A stretch of DNA of 64,000 bases from Nematopogon swammerdamellus (GCA_946902875.1 OX336342.1:11215523-11279522), one strand, 5' to 3'; shown: positions 1 to 16,701, counted from the stretch's first letter. A program made the numbers and translations. Notes: a model not told the origin generated them from the letters alone.

Positions 1-648
1 CTTCATAAGCTGCTCATGATGAAATGCAAATCGGGAAACAAACCACATTAGGCAGGGAACCAGATGATAAGATACTCGTTGCAACTGATGAAAAATGTAG
101 GACAATAATTTTTCTTTACATGTGTTGAGGGGTCAACTGCACAACCGTTTCCTCTCGTATTGATTTCTCGGTTAATAAGTTTAACTTATCTTTTGTGTTA
201 CACATTTTATTAAGCGTTGTTTTTATTAGGTACCTACTGTACTTGGTGTCATCATAATATATGTATTTATTTTCGCCACTCATCTAGCAGTTATCGTACC
301 CTAAAAAGGTATTCTGATAGAAAATGCCTAGAGGCATTGAGTGTTACCTTTGGCCCATATTTTTATTTGAATGCAATAAATATATACAATACAAAAATTA
401 AATACGATCAATTAGTATCTGCTACAGTTTTCAGCCGTATATGCAAAGCAGAATTGTTACAGAATGCTTTCAGTCACTTTTGTACACAACTCGTTCAATT
501 TGTTGAATATAATAATTTGCTAACATACAGATGCAGGTGTGCTCATTGACTGGAGTGGACATAGGTATGCGTGTATATTTGGTGAAATTATTGAAAGTCT
601 AACGGATATGCGTTCCCTGAAGTGTCGTGGAAGTAGACGGATACTTAC
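1..648. other. ETNPPL intron, nothing recognised
   Basis: AT-rich DNA left of exon 5. No exon matching the continuation of the lyase and no clear repeat is visible. Confidence 0.5.
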
Positions 649-5303
<4,655 letters not shown>

Positions 5304-5537
5304 CTGTGTCTAATTCCTCTAGTATTAAATTTAATTATTCAGTATTTTTTCTTCGTTCGAGATGCCTGCAGATAAAAATTATTCCAATAATTGATTGAAT
5401 ATTTACATAGGTACGTTTTTTTTTTAATAAAATATCTGAAGTTCAAAATTTTTTTTTTAATAATAAAAAAAACATTAGACTCTAAAAACAACAATGATTG
5501 TGAAAAAAGATTTTAAAAAAGGAAATGTCTCACTCAC

Positions 5538-5690
5538 CTGCCTCCGTTTAAATATAGAATTGAAAAATAATACTGGTAATGTTAACTCAGTAAAGGTAAT
5601 AAATAATACTAATGGTAATGATGGGTAGGTACAGGAAAAGGCCTTGGAAGGGCGCGGGACGCGTCGCCGCGGAGGCGGATGCTAGATTGC
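5538..5690 (-). other. ETNPPL: Probable 5' UTR exon of the ETNPPL-like gene
   Basis: A good donor (GGAGGCAG|GTGAGT) lies at 5537/5538, downstream of a TATA promoter, and pairs with the acceptor just before the ATG exon. No coding potential is evident. The right limit is set from the TATA position and is approximate. Confidence 0.55.
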
Positions 5691-5715
5691 ATGCCGGATT
5701 GGTGGCGATTCTGGG

Positions 5716-5760
5716 TTTTATAGTCGCCGCGCCCGCCGCACACCCTCGCAACAACCAATG
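5716..5760 (-). promoter_or_regulatory. TATA promoter with inverted CCAAT box
   Basis: On the minus strand TATAAAA is at 5716-5722 within a GC-rich stretch, and an ATTGG (inverted CCAAT) lies about 35 bp upstream near 5755. Start of transcription is expected 25-30 bp downstream, about 5686-5692, just ahead of the proposed 5' UTR exon. Confidence 0.55.
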
Positions 5761-5872
5761 AGACACGGATCGCACAATTAAATTCAATAGAACCTGCATC
5801 GACTCATTAGGCAGTTTGAAGTCGTAAATACTCTAGATACAAACGAAATTAAACACTATACTACCTCTGTTA

Positions 5873-6017
5873 GGCCCACTTGCACCAACACGAATTTAAC
5901 TATAAACCAGTTTAACTCGTTAAACTAGCACCCGTTGTATGTGGGAACCGCGTTTGAACCGCGTTTAAATCCATAACTCGCTATTTAACTCTAAACTCGT
6001 GTTGGTGCAAGTGGGCA
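5873..6017. mobile_element. MITE with TIRs, TTA target-site duplication
   Basis: 145-bp element whose ends are inverted copies of gcccacttgcaccaacacga. TTA flanks both sides (5870-5872 and 6018-6020). A 3-bp TWA duplication suggests the PIF/Harbinger group; the outermost base pair is mismatched. Confidence 0.75.
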
Positions 6018-6566
6018 TTAGATACACCTGTGAACTGGCGCATCAACCCACCACGTGTCATCTCAATTTGTATCAATTTCATTTATGAATATCTTGCTTG
6101 GTTATGAATTCTGTATTCAATGTGTGACAATGGCAATTCTACATTTTAGAGTTTTGTTTGGATACGGACCTTATCTTCGTTTGGCGCCGTTCGCCGCATC
6201 ATCGCTGCTCCGCATGCTCTATGACGTCCTTCGAAACGTAGGTTGGTACAGTCGGCAAAACCCTATGAACAACTGCAATGTTTCTATAACTCCCTGTTTA
6301 GAAATGAAGGTCGTGTGAGCTGTAAATAAGGGATATGTTTATCCTTGTCTAGGCAGTAGTGTTCTACACGGTAGTGCAGCAGCATCAGTAGTAGTACGTG
6401 CTGTAATCTGGAGACGGTCATTTTATCGGTATTCGAATTCTTCTCTTTCGAGCTTAAGAAGGATTTTGGAGATATTTTATTGTTATATGTAAAACTAAAT
6501 GAAAAATTTAATGACTGAATTGTGAATCTAATTAATACCTCTAATTAATCTCATAATAATTAATCC
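6018..6566. other. Intergenic, nothing recognised
   Basis: No coding or repeat signal that I can support. Confidence 0.4.
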
Positions 6567-6567
6567 A

Positions 6568-6683
6568 GGGGAGTCTCCGGTATGGCACCTACCTTCTCGG
6601 AGGTGATATTGGCTGGTTAGAGCATGTGTTTTGGCCCCTCCGACTCAGCCACCAATACCGGATTACATAAAAAAAAAAAAAAC
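6568..6683 (+). repeat. Short interspersed repeat S2, copy 1
   Basis: About 115 bp from ggggagtctccggtatggca to ccaataccggatt, ending in a 14-base A-run. The two ends carry an imperfect inverted pair (ccggtat/ataccgg). Other copies: 16590-16701 and 51801-51903. Confidence 0.75.
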
Positions 6684-7604
6684 CTGTCCAGCTGAAGCGA
6701 ATGAAAGGGCAATGGAATTATTCAAATATGTCTTACCTACACCTACAGGGTAGGCACAGCATATATATGGCTAAAGGGGTAGGCGTGGGTACGGTAGGTA
6801 CAGCGTGATTTTAGCCACGCCGCGCGCCGGCGGCCCTTTCAGGGGGTCCAAATATAAACAGTAGAAAAAATTTAAAAAATTATTTGCGTTCTCCATACAT
6901 TTTCAGGTTAGGTATTTTCGAAAATGTATGCACAACTCTTTATCTAATAATATTTTTTTCAATTTCGTCGTAATTTTTTTTTTATCTAATTAGAATCTAA
7001 TCAGATTAACCGCCTGAAAGGGTCGGCATGGTAAAAAAAATCACCGTGTATACAAATCGTCAAACTAAACCGAAGAAACATATAATCCTCCTTTTGTTAG
7101 TTAAAAAAAACAAACAAATATACGGAGTCAAGCTAAATAAAACCGTTTAAAAAAATAAAAACACAAATGCAAGCGACAAAAGCTCCTACTAGGTGACCAC
7201 ACTAGTTTTATGACAAGGTTCTATCGGTGTCGACACTTTCGAATCCTGCTGTACCTACCCAACAGTGTACCTACACAACATTGCACTGGCTCGCAAGAGA
7301 TTTCCTTTGTTTGTGTTTGCGCACTTCACGATGCGATCACGCTCATTGTGCATTCGTTAGTGCACTGACATAAAAGCCTTTATCAGTTGCCACACACAGT
7401 GCAGAATGAGTTTAATTTACTACTCGATAACGTAGTTAGCGCTTGTCGTCTTATGCTACCTACCAGAAATATAACCTTTCATACATGTATTTTAAGACAC
7501 GAAGTGATAATTTTGTTTGAGAGTTTTTTTGCCTGTTTATCGGTGGAAAGAACCAACTGAAATACATAGTTGAAAATATATATGTACAATCTAATTTTAG
7601 ATTA
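6684..7604. other. Intergenic, AT-rich with A-runs
   Basis: Several A-runs and a GC-rich patch near 6815-6840. No gene is supported. Confidence 0.4.
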
Positions 7605-7773
7605 ATGAAAGATCGGTCGAAACGGCTATGTAAATAGTTAGTGTTTTCCGTCCAGTTCAGTGTAGTCGGCACGACCGAAGGGAAGCACTGACGTGGCACC
7701 AAGTTCACCCGGTGTTATGGGCTCACGGATGTTGTAGATGATGTAGCCAACCGTGTCAGTTACCATAAAAAAA
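7605..7773 (+). repeat. SINE S1, 5'-truncated copy
   Basis: Matches the 3' half of the S1 reference at 30265-30654: gtcgaaacggctatgtaaat, ccgtccagttcagtgtag, and gtagccaaccgtgtcag ending in A-run. Confidence 0.8.
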
Positions 7774-7779
7774 TATATA

Positions 7780-8060
7780 AAAGATATCAGTCGCTTAGTA
7801 CTTTCCTGCCACCCACACCCTATCTCCGCAGCATTCGTCGCAAAGAGACCGTTTTGTTGTTAACATTGGGCTTTTAAGAAACCATCGGTTCTCAAAATTA
7901 TTTCTTTGTCGCACCGCTAGGGTGTGAAACTGTGTTCCGGCGAGTGTGTTTCCCGAATCCTTTAACCTGGGTGTCTTCAAACGTCGTATTAACCGGCTAG
8001 ACAGCCTAGCAACAGTCTGCAAATCTTCTGGCATGGCGCCTAACTGAGCGTGGTTTCGCG
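7780..8060 (+). pseudogene. LINE RT C-terminus relic (CR1/Jockey-like)
   Basis: The + strand reads RTARV, then a stop where a Trp is usual, then CVPASVFPESFN and FKRRINRL. This is the C-terminal pattern of CR1/Jockey-type reverse transcriptases. Upstream frames are broken by stops. Confidence 0.6.
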
Positions 8061-9177
8061 ATGAGTGGTGATTTTGGCTCTGTTAATTATGTATTTAGGG
8101 TGGGTACGTGTGTTAGAATAATACATTTACAGATGTTACATATTTAATTTTCTCGGATGATTTACAAATTCCTTGAAAGTGGAATTAATATAAATCAATG
8201 GTTACAGATAAAACGTTGTGACCTTGTTTTCATTATAATAATGGTAATCCTGCCAAGTTCATTCGCATACGAGTGTTTATAACAATGTAGCGAGTTACAT
8301 ACATACGTCAGTCGGTGGCTACATTTGCACTGATCACGTTTTGCTATTTGCTAATTATAGCATCTTGTTTGCCCACCAACTAGCGTGGAGATAGTGCGCA
8401 ATGACTTTACTACATAGGTACAATCGGCTCTGAAAGTTTAGTTACATATTTATAACTTTGTCATAGGCGCACTCTCTGGCAGTGTCGAAGGGTTCGTTGG
8501 GGGCCTGCTGAAAGGCAGTTAGAACGAAAAGGTTGTACATACGCTAATATTAATTTAGTTAAAGCGGTTTAGTTACTCCATATTTGCACGTTCTTGCTGC
8601 GTACGCCCATCCACTTAGTGGAAAATTACTATAATGTTTTCCACTATTGATAAATGGTGTTTCAGTCAGAATGAGGGTATCAATTTCTTTGTGAAGGTTA
8701 TTATTTTAAATCAATTCTTTCAGTAAGCATTTAGGGAAATTTTCAAATATTTCAATGTTTATATTTTAAATACATAATAATGTATGAATTCTCGCTTATA
8801 AACTAAATGCGGGATCAAAAAGTTACTAGTGCCTGTGAGCTAAAATTTTATTTGTGTAGGTTAACCTACTAATTAAAGTATTGCAAAATGGAGTTACGAT
8901 AAGAACAGTGAATCATTCATTAGTTCGATGTTAATGATAGGTATAACTATCTAAGTATGAGTAGGTAATGCTTGCTTATGAACGGAACACGCGCCACTAT
9001 AATTTGTACCTTTAAAGTATGACCTAAAAACCATTAGGTGTCCTTAATTAGATTTTATTGGAATTGAGAAATAATCAATCAGCAGTACACAATACATTTT
9101 GTGCCCAGCTCCACTCGCGTCATTCTAGGACTGTTGTTACATAACTGTACTGTGTTTATTTATTTATTATACACTAG
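8061..9177. other. Intergenic, nothing recognised
   Basis: AT-rich, no supported gene, no obvious tandem array. Confidence 0.4.
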
Positions 9178-11035
9178 CTGTTGCCCGCGGCTTCGCTCGC
9201 GTGAAATTCGTATTCCAAAGAAGAATGTAAGTAACTAAGGGCGAGGCCGAAGGCCGAGCTGCGTTCAGGTAATCGATAAACCTTTTCAAAGAAAGTAACT
9301 AACTAAGGGCGAGGCCGAAGGCCGAGCTGCTTTCAGGTAAACGTTAAACCTTTCTCAAATAAAGGAAGTAAGTAAGGGCGAGGCCGAAGGCCGAGCTGCG
9401 TTCAGGAAGACGATAAACCTTCTGGAAGAAAGGAAGGAACTAAGTGCGAGGCCGAAGGCCGAGCTGCGGTCAGGTAAACCAAAAACACTCTTCCGCCTTC
9501 GGGCCTCGCCCTTAAAGACTTCCTTTCTTCGATAGAATATAATATCGTTTACTCAATCTATTTATTTCATAAAAATAAAAAAGTAATATTAATAACTAAA
9601 GAATTAAAACCTAACTAACAAACATTAAAATAACTATCAAAACGGGCATTTTCAAATGTTCTTAGAGCACTTGCGGCATTACCCCGCTGGATGGCAAGGC
9701 TTACCCTTTGAATGAAGTACATAAGCCCTTGATGGCGGGACACCAGTTGCGTCAACCAGCAGAGTCCCAAGCCTCTTTTGGCTTCACTGCTCCACGGACC
9801 GAGGGTTTCCACCGCAAACGCAACAAATTCGAAATCTTGAATTATATTTCTATATTTGTTGCGTTTGAGGCTCTCCGCCCCAGCCTCGGCCGCGCCAGCC
9901 GCTCTTGAAGATGTCCTAACGTGACTTGGAGCCAATGTGAGAACACAAGTGGCGTCCCACACCATAGAACTACCCTAGGTCCATGGCACTAAGGTGATAG
10001 CATCGGGCCTCTTGCCATCCAGCCGGGAATAACCGCGAGGTTCTAGGATGCACGGTATATTTGCCGTCAGAAGCGTGGACTTTATAATAAAATTTAAATT
10101 AAATTAACTCAATCTTAATTAACTGTATTCGAGGTGGTTTAGCTTCTTCCTGAACGCAGCTCGGCCTTCGGCCTCGCCCTTAGTTACTTGCTTTCTTTGA
10201 GATGGTTTATCATTTGTCAGAACGTAGCTCGGCCTTCGGCCTCGCCTTAGTTACTTACTTTCTTCAAAAATGTTTACCTTCTTCCTGAACGCAGCTCGGC
10301 CTACGGCCTCGCCCTTAGTTACTTGCTTTCTTCGAGATGGTTTATGGTCTTCCCGAATAGAGCACGGCCTTCGGCCTCGCCCTTAGTTACTACTTTCTTC
10401 AAGATGGTTTAGCTTCTTCCTGAACGCAGCTCGGCCTTCGGCCTCGCCCTTAGTTACTTGCTTTCTTCGAGATGGTTTATGGTCTTCCCGAATAGAGCAC
10501 GGCCTTCGGCCTCGCCCTTAGTTACTACTTTCTTCAAGATAGTTTAGGTTTTTCAATTATCAGAACGTAGCTCGGCCTTCGGCCTCGCCTTAGTTACTTA
10601 CTTTCTTCAAGATGGTTTAGCTTCTTCCTGAACGCAGCTCGGCCTTCGGTCTCGCCCTTAGTTACTTGCTTTCTTCGAGATGGTTTTTCAATTATCCGAA
10701 CGTAGCTCGGCCTTCGGGCTCGCCTTAGTTACTTACTTTCTTCAAGATGGTTTAGCTTCTTCCTGAACGCAGCTCGGCCTGCGGCCTCGCCCATAGTTAC
10801 TTACTTTCTTCGAGAAGGTTTATGGTGTTCCAGAATTAGTTACTTACTCGTACTTTCTTCAAGAATCTTTTTCTTCTTTCTGAACTCAGCTCCGCCTTCC
10901 GCCTCGCCCTTAGTTACTTTCATCGAGAAAGAATATCGTTTACGTGAGCGCAGATCCGCCTTCGGGCCCGCCTTTAGTTACTTACTTTCTTTTTTTGAAA
11001 TACGAATTTCACGCGAGCAAAGCCGCGGGCAACAG
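9178..11035. mobile_element. Foldback element with 39-bp TIRs and opposed tandem arrays
   Basis: The ends are inverted near-identical 39-bp sequences beginning ctgttgcccgcggcttcgct (9178-9216) and its complement (10997-11035). Inside the left end are four roughly 80-bp repeats with the core gcgaggccgaaggccgagct. Inside the right end are ten or more copies in the opposite orientation (10140-10990). Between the arrays sits a fragment of a LINE. No transposase was found. Target-site duplication is unclear. Confidence 0.75.
9615..10085 (-). pseudogene. LINE ORF C-terminal fragment inside the foldback
   Basis: The minus strand reads RPDAITLVPWT, a stop, then VWDATCVLTLAPSHV, AVETLGPWSSEAKRG and FIQRVSLAIQRGNAASALRT. 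This is a C-terminal segment seen in some animal non-LTR retrotransposons; the clade is not resolved. At least one stop breaks it. Both flanks are the foldback arrays, so it appears to be captured or inserted DNA. Confidence 0.6.
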
Positions 11036-11928
11036 ATATATAAATTTTATAGCACCAATGACAGCGACATAACTTCGACTTTCTATTATTTTTTTTATTT
11101 ATCAAACAATTTGTCACCGGCCAGCTCACGTCGAGATGACAGTTCTCCGTTGTCAACATGACATTTTTTTTTTACCTTTACTTTGGATTACAGACCGACC
11201 AAGTTATCTGTGAACTGAGTGGTGCGCTGCCATCGATGCATGGTTGCCAGAGAGACTGAGAACTCGAATTGAACAGCCTTTGACACACACGAGAGAGAGA
11301 GAGACAGACCTGTAATTCCTGATCTGACCACTTCACAGATAACTTGGTAAATCTGTACGTGATTTTTATTATATTTTTTAATTATTATGTTAATCCGGGA
11401 TATACACTGTCACTATAAAAAGTTTCGTCAAATTCCGTTCAGTAGTTTTTGCGAGATGCGCGTACAAATAGACATTTTTGGATTTACGATTTTATTATAT
11501 GTATAGAAAGAATAGATATGTATAGACTATTGTGTTCAAGTTATAAAAAAGAAGAACTGTCATTTTCGTTGTATCTACTTATTTTTAAATTTCGAATGAA
11601 TATTTTATTGAAATTGTATTTGCTGCCAGTTCTCAAGATATAATTATGTAATTTGGACTACGTGATTTTAAACGCGCAATAATGTTTATAATTTGATTTT
11701 TTTTTTTTTTGTATTTTTTTTTACGTATTATCCTAACCCGACATATAAACTGCCACTATACAAAGTTTCGTCTAATTCCGTTCAGTGGTTTTTGCGTGAT
11801 GCGCGTACAGAGAAACAAACAAACAAAAATTTTAAAAACTGTTCTAACATGTTCAGTATCTCATTTTAAGCCACCCTGGTTAGTTTTTTTCCGAATACAT
11901 TCAATGTACAGACTTTCTTACCTTTACT
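11036..11928. repeat. Two diverged copies of a lepidopteran-type repeat tail
   Basis: Segments near 11390-11510 and 11740-11945 share tttcgtcaaattccgttcag, tttttgcgagatgcgcgtac and a gattttattatatgtata end. The rest is AT-rich with an 18-bp (ct/ga)-rich patch near 11290. Confidence 0.55.
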
Positions 11929-12157
11929 ATTTTATTATATGTATATAGATGAAACATACAGCCAATTACATTATATTGTTCATTAAATTAAGTACCTAAT
12001 ATAATAATAAATGTGTTTATAGAATTGAACACATCTCTGAGAGATAAAGAGATGTGTTCAATTCTATAAACACATTTATTATTATATTAGGTACTTAATT
12101 TAATGAACAATATAATGTAATTGGCTGTATGTTTCATCTATATACATATAATAAAAT
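11929..12157. repeat. Perfect 110-bp palindrome with 9-bp spacer
   Basis: The left arm (11929-12038) and right arm (12048-12157) are exact reverse complements by base-by-base reading, separated by gagagataa. The left arm starts inside the end of the preceding repeat tail (attttattatatgta). Confidence 0.93.
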
Positions 12158-12577
12158 CGTAAAGGTATATATATATATATATAAAACTGCACAAAAATAT
12201 ATAGATATTTTAAAGGCCGATATAAAGATGGACATTTTACAGAAGCAGGCGGCTATACATAGCACAAAAGTTATGTCGAAATTTATGAGTGGATATTTGG
12301 AAGAACTAAATCAAACAGAAGATCAATAGACTAGAGCTCCAAAATACTTATGAATAACATCTTAATGTACACCTTGTTCTTTTTCCTGGGAGGACCCTGG
12401 GCGGGAACAAGTCGGACTATTGGCACTAAGATGCCGGAAACTCCAAAAATTGGATGAAGAAAGTTATAAATTCGAAAGTAACTCTGCCTGTCTTGTTACC
12501 TTTTCGCGCCTAAACCGCTGAACAGATTTCGATAAAATATTGCACGGAGATGAATTGCATCCTGAGGAAGGACATAG

Positions 12578-14605
12578 CAGTGGCGGTTATCCAGGTGAAG
12601 CAAGTGAAGCACCGCCTCACTTAATTATCTTGAAGGTAAAGAAAAAAAAAATTCAAAATACCATGAAAGAATATTTTAAAAAAGTCCATCCAAACTGATC
12701 AGAGAACATTATAGACCAGAAGCGAACGGTGCACGGCGGGGCGCGGCGGCGCGTAGGCGAGCCGGCGGTGCGGCGCGGGGAGGTGGTGCGAGAGGGGTCC
12801 GAGGTGACGAACGAAATACTTCAGCTCTGCGCCAAAGATGTGTTAATGCATACAATACACATGTACTTGTCCACGCGCGTGTGTTGGCGCAAATGCCGAC
12901 GACAGCACCATACAGCACAGCGCATAATTTGAAAAAGTACCAGGGACACAGCCATGACAAGGAGCCGCACGCGCGGGAAAAATCATTGCATGACATTGTT
13001 CACAGTTGGTGAGACGCCGGACACATCCGGCTCATATCGCTTCACCTCGTAGAGACAAAAGTTTGACCTTGAATTCGTTGCATTTACCTAGCAATTGAGG
13101 CGCTGATAAATCCTGCTGCATGAATGAACGATTACGTCGTCGCTGCGCTCGCCTAGACGGGCGGCGAACGCTCTGTGTTCCCTTGAAGTACCAGGATACA
13201 ATCGGTAGATAAGAGTCTCAGTAAATAAAATAACATGTCATACAGCACAGCGCCTAATTTGAAAAAGTACCAGGGACACAGCTATGACAAGGAGCCGCAC
13301 GCGCGGGAAAAAACATTGCATGAAATTTGAATTCGTGGCATGTATAATGCGCGGGACGGATCTCGGCGTGTCGTCGCTGTCGGGCGACCCGCCACGCGCA
13401 TACACTATACACGTACGGTGCGGGTGCGAGGGAGAACACTGACGAACCGCTGCGGCGGCGACACGCCGAGATCCGCCCCGCGCATTATACCTAGCAATTG
13501 AGGCGCTAATAAATCCTGCTGCAATAAGAACGATTACCTACGTCGTCGCTGCGCTCGCCTAGACGAGCGGCGAGCGCTCATAAAGCTCATGAAGTACCAG
13601 GGCACAATCGGCAGATAAGAGTCTCAGTAAATAACATAACATGTCATACAATATTTTTTCCCGCGCACAGCTCCCCACCACGGCCAACCCTACCAAAAAG
13701 GTAACGATTTTGTGGTCCGATTGATGTTGAAGTACCAGGGTGCAATCGGTAGATACGTAAGAGTCTCTGTAAATAACCTATCATGTCCCATAATATTTCT
13801 TCCCGCGCACACAGCTCCCACGGCCTCTCTCGGCTGCTCTCCTGGCACCTTTTCAAATTATGTGCAAAATTCTATCATAGGAATATATCGAATCTATCGA
13901 CGTAATACAATTACGTCGCTGCGCTCCTTTATTATATATGTCGTAGGATGATTTGATAAATCGAATTTTCGCGAAAATTCTAGGGTTTTTGCGAAAACAC
14001 GGATAATTAATTAGACTCGAGGTTAGAGGTCGAGACTTCAGGTCTCGGTGAGATCTATCCATCTGTCACATGAACTTTTGTTTTGGTCATAACTCGAGAA
14101 CCACTGGTGCTAGACCCATCGTGTTGGTACTCAAACTTCAGGTCTCGGTGAGATCTATCCATCTGTCACAAGAACTTTTGTTTTGGTCATAACTCGAGAA
14201 CCACTGTTGCTATACCCATCGTGTTGGTACTAAAACTTCAGGTCTCGATGAGATTTATCCATCTGTCACATGAACTTTTGTTTTGGTCATAACTCGAGAA
14301 CCACTGGTGCTAGACCCATCGTGTTGGTACTCAAACTTCAGGTCTCGGTGAGATCTATCCATCTGTCACATGAACTTTTGTTTTGGTCATAACTCGAGAA
14401 CCACTGGTGCTATACCCATCGTGTTGGTACTCAAACTTCAGGTCTCGATGAGATTTATCCATCTGTCACAAGAACTTTTGTTTTGGTCATAACTCGAGAA
14501 CCACTGGTGCTAGATCCATCGTGTTGGTACTCAAACTTCAGGTCTAAGCTATGTAGGTGGATTTTTAGTCGCCTCACTAAAATTTATTGGTCAAAGCCGC
14601 CACTG
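12578..14605. mobile_element. hAT-like non-autonomous element with 8-bp TSD
   Basis: Ends are cagtggcgg and its complement ccgccactg. The 8-bp duplication GGACATAG is at 12570-12577 and 14606-14613. The host repeat resumes right after it, and a second copy of that host repeat at about 14860-14885 shows the uninterrupted site. Internally it holds GC-rich partial duplications, an inverted pair near 13340/13480 and a 100-bp tandem array. No transposase ORF was found. Confidence 0.85.
14034..14545. repeat. 100-bp tandem array, five units
   Basis: The motif ggtctcggtgagatctatcc (or the agatttatcc variant) recurs at 14041, 14141, 14241, 14341 and 14441, exactly 100 bp apart; a truncated sixth start is at 14541. 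Units differ at only a few positions. Confidence 0.95.
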
Positions 14606-15029
14606 GGACATAGGCTACCTTTTGTCTCAAAAAAACAACCCTTAAGTAAGGGGGTGAAATAAGGGATGAAAGTTTGTATGGGGAACGCAGCATTTCTCAA
14701 GTTACGGATATGGCAATTCATATTTAGGCTTTTGGTATGATATAAAGAATTACGTGTTTCAGCGTTTTTGCTAAATCAACCCAACAATAGGGGATGATAT
14801 CAAAATTAGATTTTAGGTTTTTATAAAATTTTGTACGGAGATGAATTGCATCCTGAGGAAGGACATAGGCTACCTTTTGTCTCAAAAAACAACCCTTAAG
14901 GGGTGAAATAGGGGATGAAAGTTTCTATGGGAGCCCAGCATTTCTCAAGTTGGGATATGACGATTCATATTTAAGCTTTTGGTATGAAATGAAGAATTAC
15001 GTGTTTCAGGGTTTTTGGATTTCACATTT

Positions 15030-15197
15030 TAGGGGGGGGAGTTACTTACGTTCATCAAGAAGGTTTTTCCTTTTTCGGCCTCGCCCTCAGTTACGTACTT
15101 TCTTTGAGAAGGTATATGGTTTTCTGAACGTAGCTCGGCCTTCGGCCTCGCCCTCAGTTACTTACTTTCTTCGAGAAAGTTTAAAGTCCTCCTGAAC
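15030..15197. repeat. Solitary arms of the foldback array repeat
   Basis: Two units with gctcggccttcggcctcgcc and cagttacttactttcttcga, the same repeat as in the right array of the foldback at 10140-10990. Confidence 0.7.
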
Positions 15198-15579
15198 GCA
15201 GTAGTAGGTTAAATCTCGTGATTAGGGTACAGTACCCTTATCACGAGATTTAACCTACACCGCGTACTACGCTACGCCGTGTTCTCCGCATCATTTTGTA
15301 TGGAGAAACGGAGCAGCGCCTCTAGTGATAGATTTGCGACCTTCGTTTCCCCATACAAAATGATGCGGAGAAGACGGCGGCGGCGTAGCGTAGTACGCGG
15401 TGTAGGTTAAATCTCGTGATAAGGCGGTACTGTACCCTAATCATGAGATTTAACCTACTACGCTACGCCGTGTTCTCCGCATCATTTTGTATGGAGAAAC
15501 GGAGCAGCGCCTCTAGTGATAGATTTGCAAACTTCGTTTCGTAGCGTAGCGTAGTAGGTTAAATCTCGTGATTAGGGTA
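15198..15579. repeat. Nested palindromes (taggttaaatctcgtgat family)
   Basis: The segment taggttaaatctcgtgatta occurs in both orientations at about 15207, 15240, 15410, 15445 and 15555. A second inverted pair contains tacgctacgccgtgttctcc and tgatgcggagaagacggcgg. It reads as one or more MITEs inserted into each other or folded by repeated inverted duplication. Confidence 0.75.
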
Positions 15580-15713
15580 CAGCAGGTCTATTCTTGTAAA
15601 TTCTGACAGCGGAATCAGCGCTGTTGTGGCGCTGAGAGCCATTTACTAAAGTGGCTCTCAGCGCCACATCAGCGCTGAGTCCGCTGTCAGAATTTACAAG
15701 AATAGACCTGCTG
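15580..15713. mobile_element. Palindromic MITE
   Basis: 134 bp; arms start cagcaggtctattcttgtaa and match across the full half-length with two mismatches, meeting near 15646. It lies at the end of the nested-palindrome block. No clear target-site duplication. Confidence 0.75.
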
Positions 15714-16589
15714 GTGTGGTTGTGTAAATCTTACGGCCGCCGCCGCCCTTGCGGTGTTTCTCCGTGCCAATGTCAGAGCTTCGTCCGTATGTATTCCTCC
15801 AATGTAAGTATATCAGAAACACAGCCTGTATTATACCTAATGTACCACGTATTGTCGGTGCCTACCTAATTTCTCTACACATAATCGCCATTGATAAAGC
15901 TAATTAAACAAATCTTACTGAATGTGTTTTTAAAAGATTTATTCTAGGCAATCAGTAATTTGCGAAAAAAAAAACTGTTATCATTGGGAACTTTCTGTTA
16001 TTTTTTCCCAATCCCAATAGTGTTATCGCTATCAGTGAGTACGCACGATGACCTGTCTGCCTCCTTGCCTCTTATAATATCGTTACTAATTAAAACTTGC
16101 AACGTCCATTTCTGTGATAACCAATAACTTAATATATATTTTTACTAAATGAATAGCTAGGTCCTTCCTTCCTACATAATATGTATGTATACCTACATAA
16201 CATTACACTAGGACCTAGTGACCTCATCCAGATTGGCAAGGGGAGACTGGGAGATCCGGAAGAGATCCTTAGAAAGACACAAATAAATAAAATAACTTGG
16301 AGCTTGCAATGGTCATATTGGTTGATAAGCTAAAGTTATATACAACTGTCCCAAAACTCAACGTCAAGCGGGAACCAGGGAGTAGGCCAGTTTATAACTA
16401 CCCAGGGAAAAATAAGAAAAAAAAATCTGAGTCATTTGTTTTTTATGATACGAGCATTCTTTGAAAACCGTTGAAAATTTACCAATTCGATTAAGAAAAC
16501 TGAAACGAAATGTAGGTCGGTACCGGATGTAAGATGGCCGCGTAGCGGCCTCTAGTCCAATATATGTAATATATAGCCAGCAATCCAAA
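15714..16589. other. Intergenic, nothing recognised
   Basis: AT-rich; no supported gene. Confidence 0.4.
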
Positions 16590-16701
16590 GGGGAGTCTCC
16601 GGTATGGCACCTACCTTCTCGGAGGTGATATGGGCTGGTCGGAGCATGTGCTTGGGCCCCTCTGACTCAGACAACAATACCGGATTACCTACATAAAAAA
16701 A
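16590..16701 (+). repeat. Short interspersed repeat S2, copy 2
   Basis: Same order as copy 1: gggagtctccggtatggcac, a tcggaggtgat segment, acaataccggatt, and an A-run. Confidence 0.75.

Larger units (their letters stand above)
12470..15020. repeat. Host repeat interrupted by the hAT-like element, tandem copies
   Basis: Left part 12470-12577; the continuation after the insertion is at 14606-14830, followed by another copy at 14830-15020. Shared segments: cacggagatgaattgcatcc, cctgaggaaggacata and ggctaccttttgtctcaaaa. Confidence 0.7.

Noticed and set aside
5587..5799. 70-codon minus-strand ORF at the ETNPPL promoter
   Set aside because: Covers the TATA and CCAAT boxes and the 5' UTR, so it is not expected to be translated.
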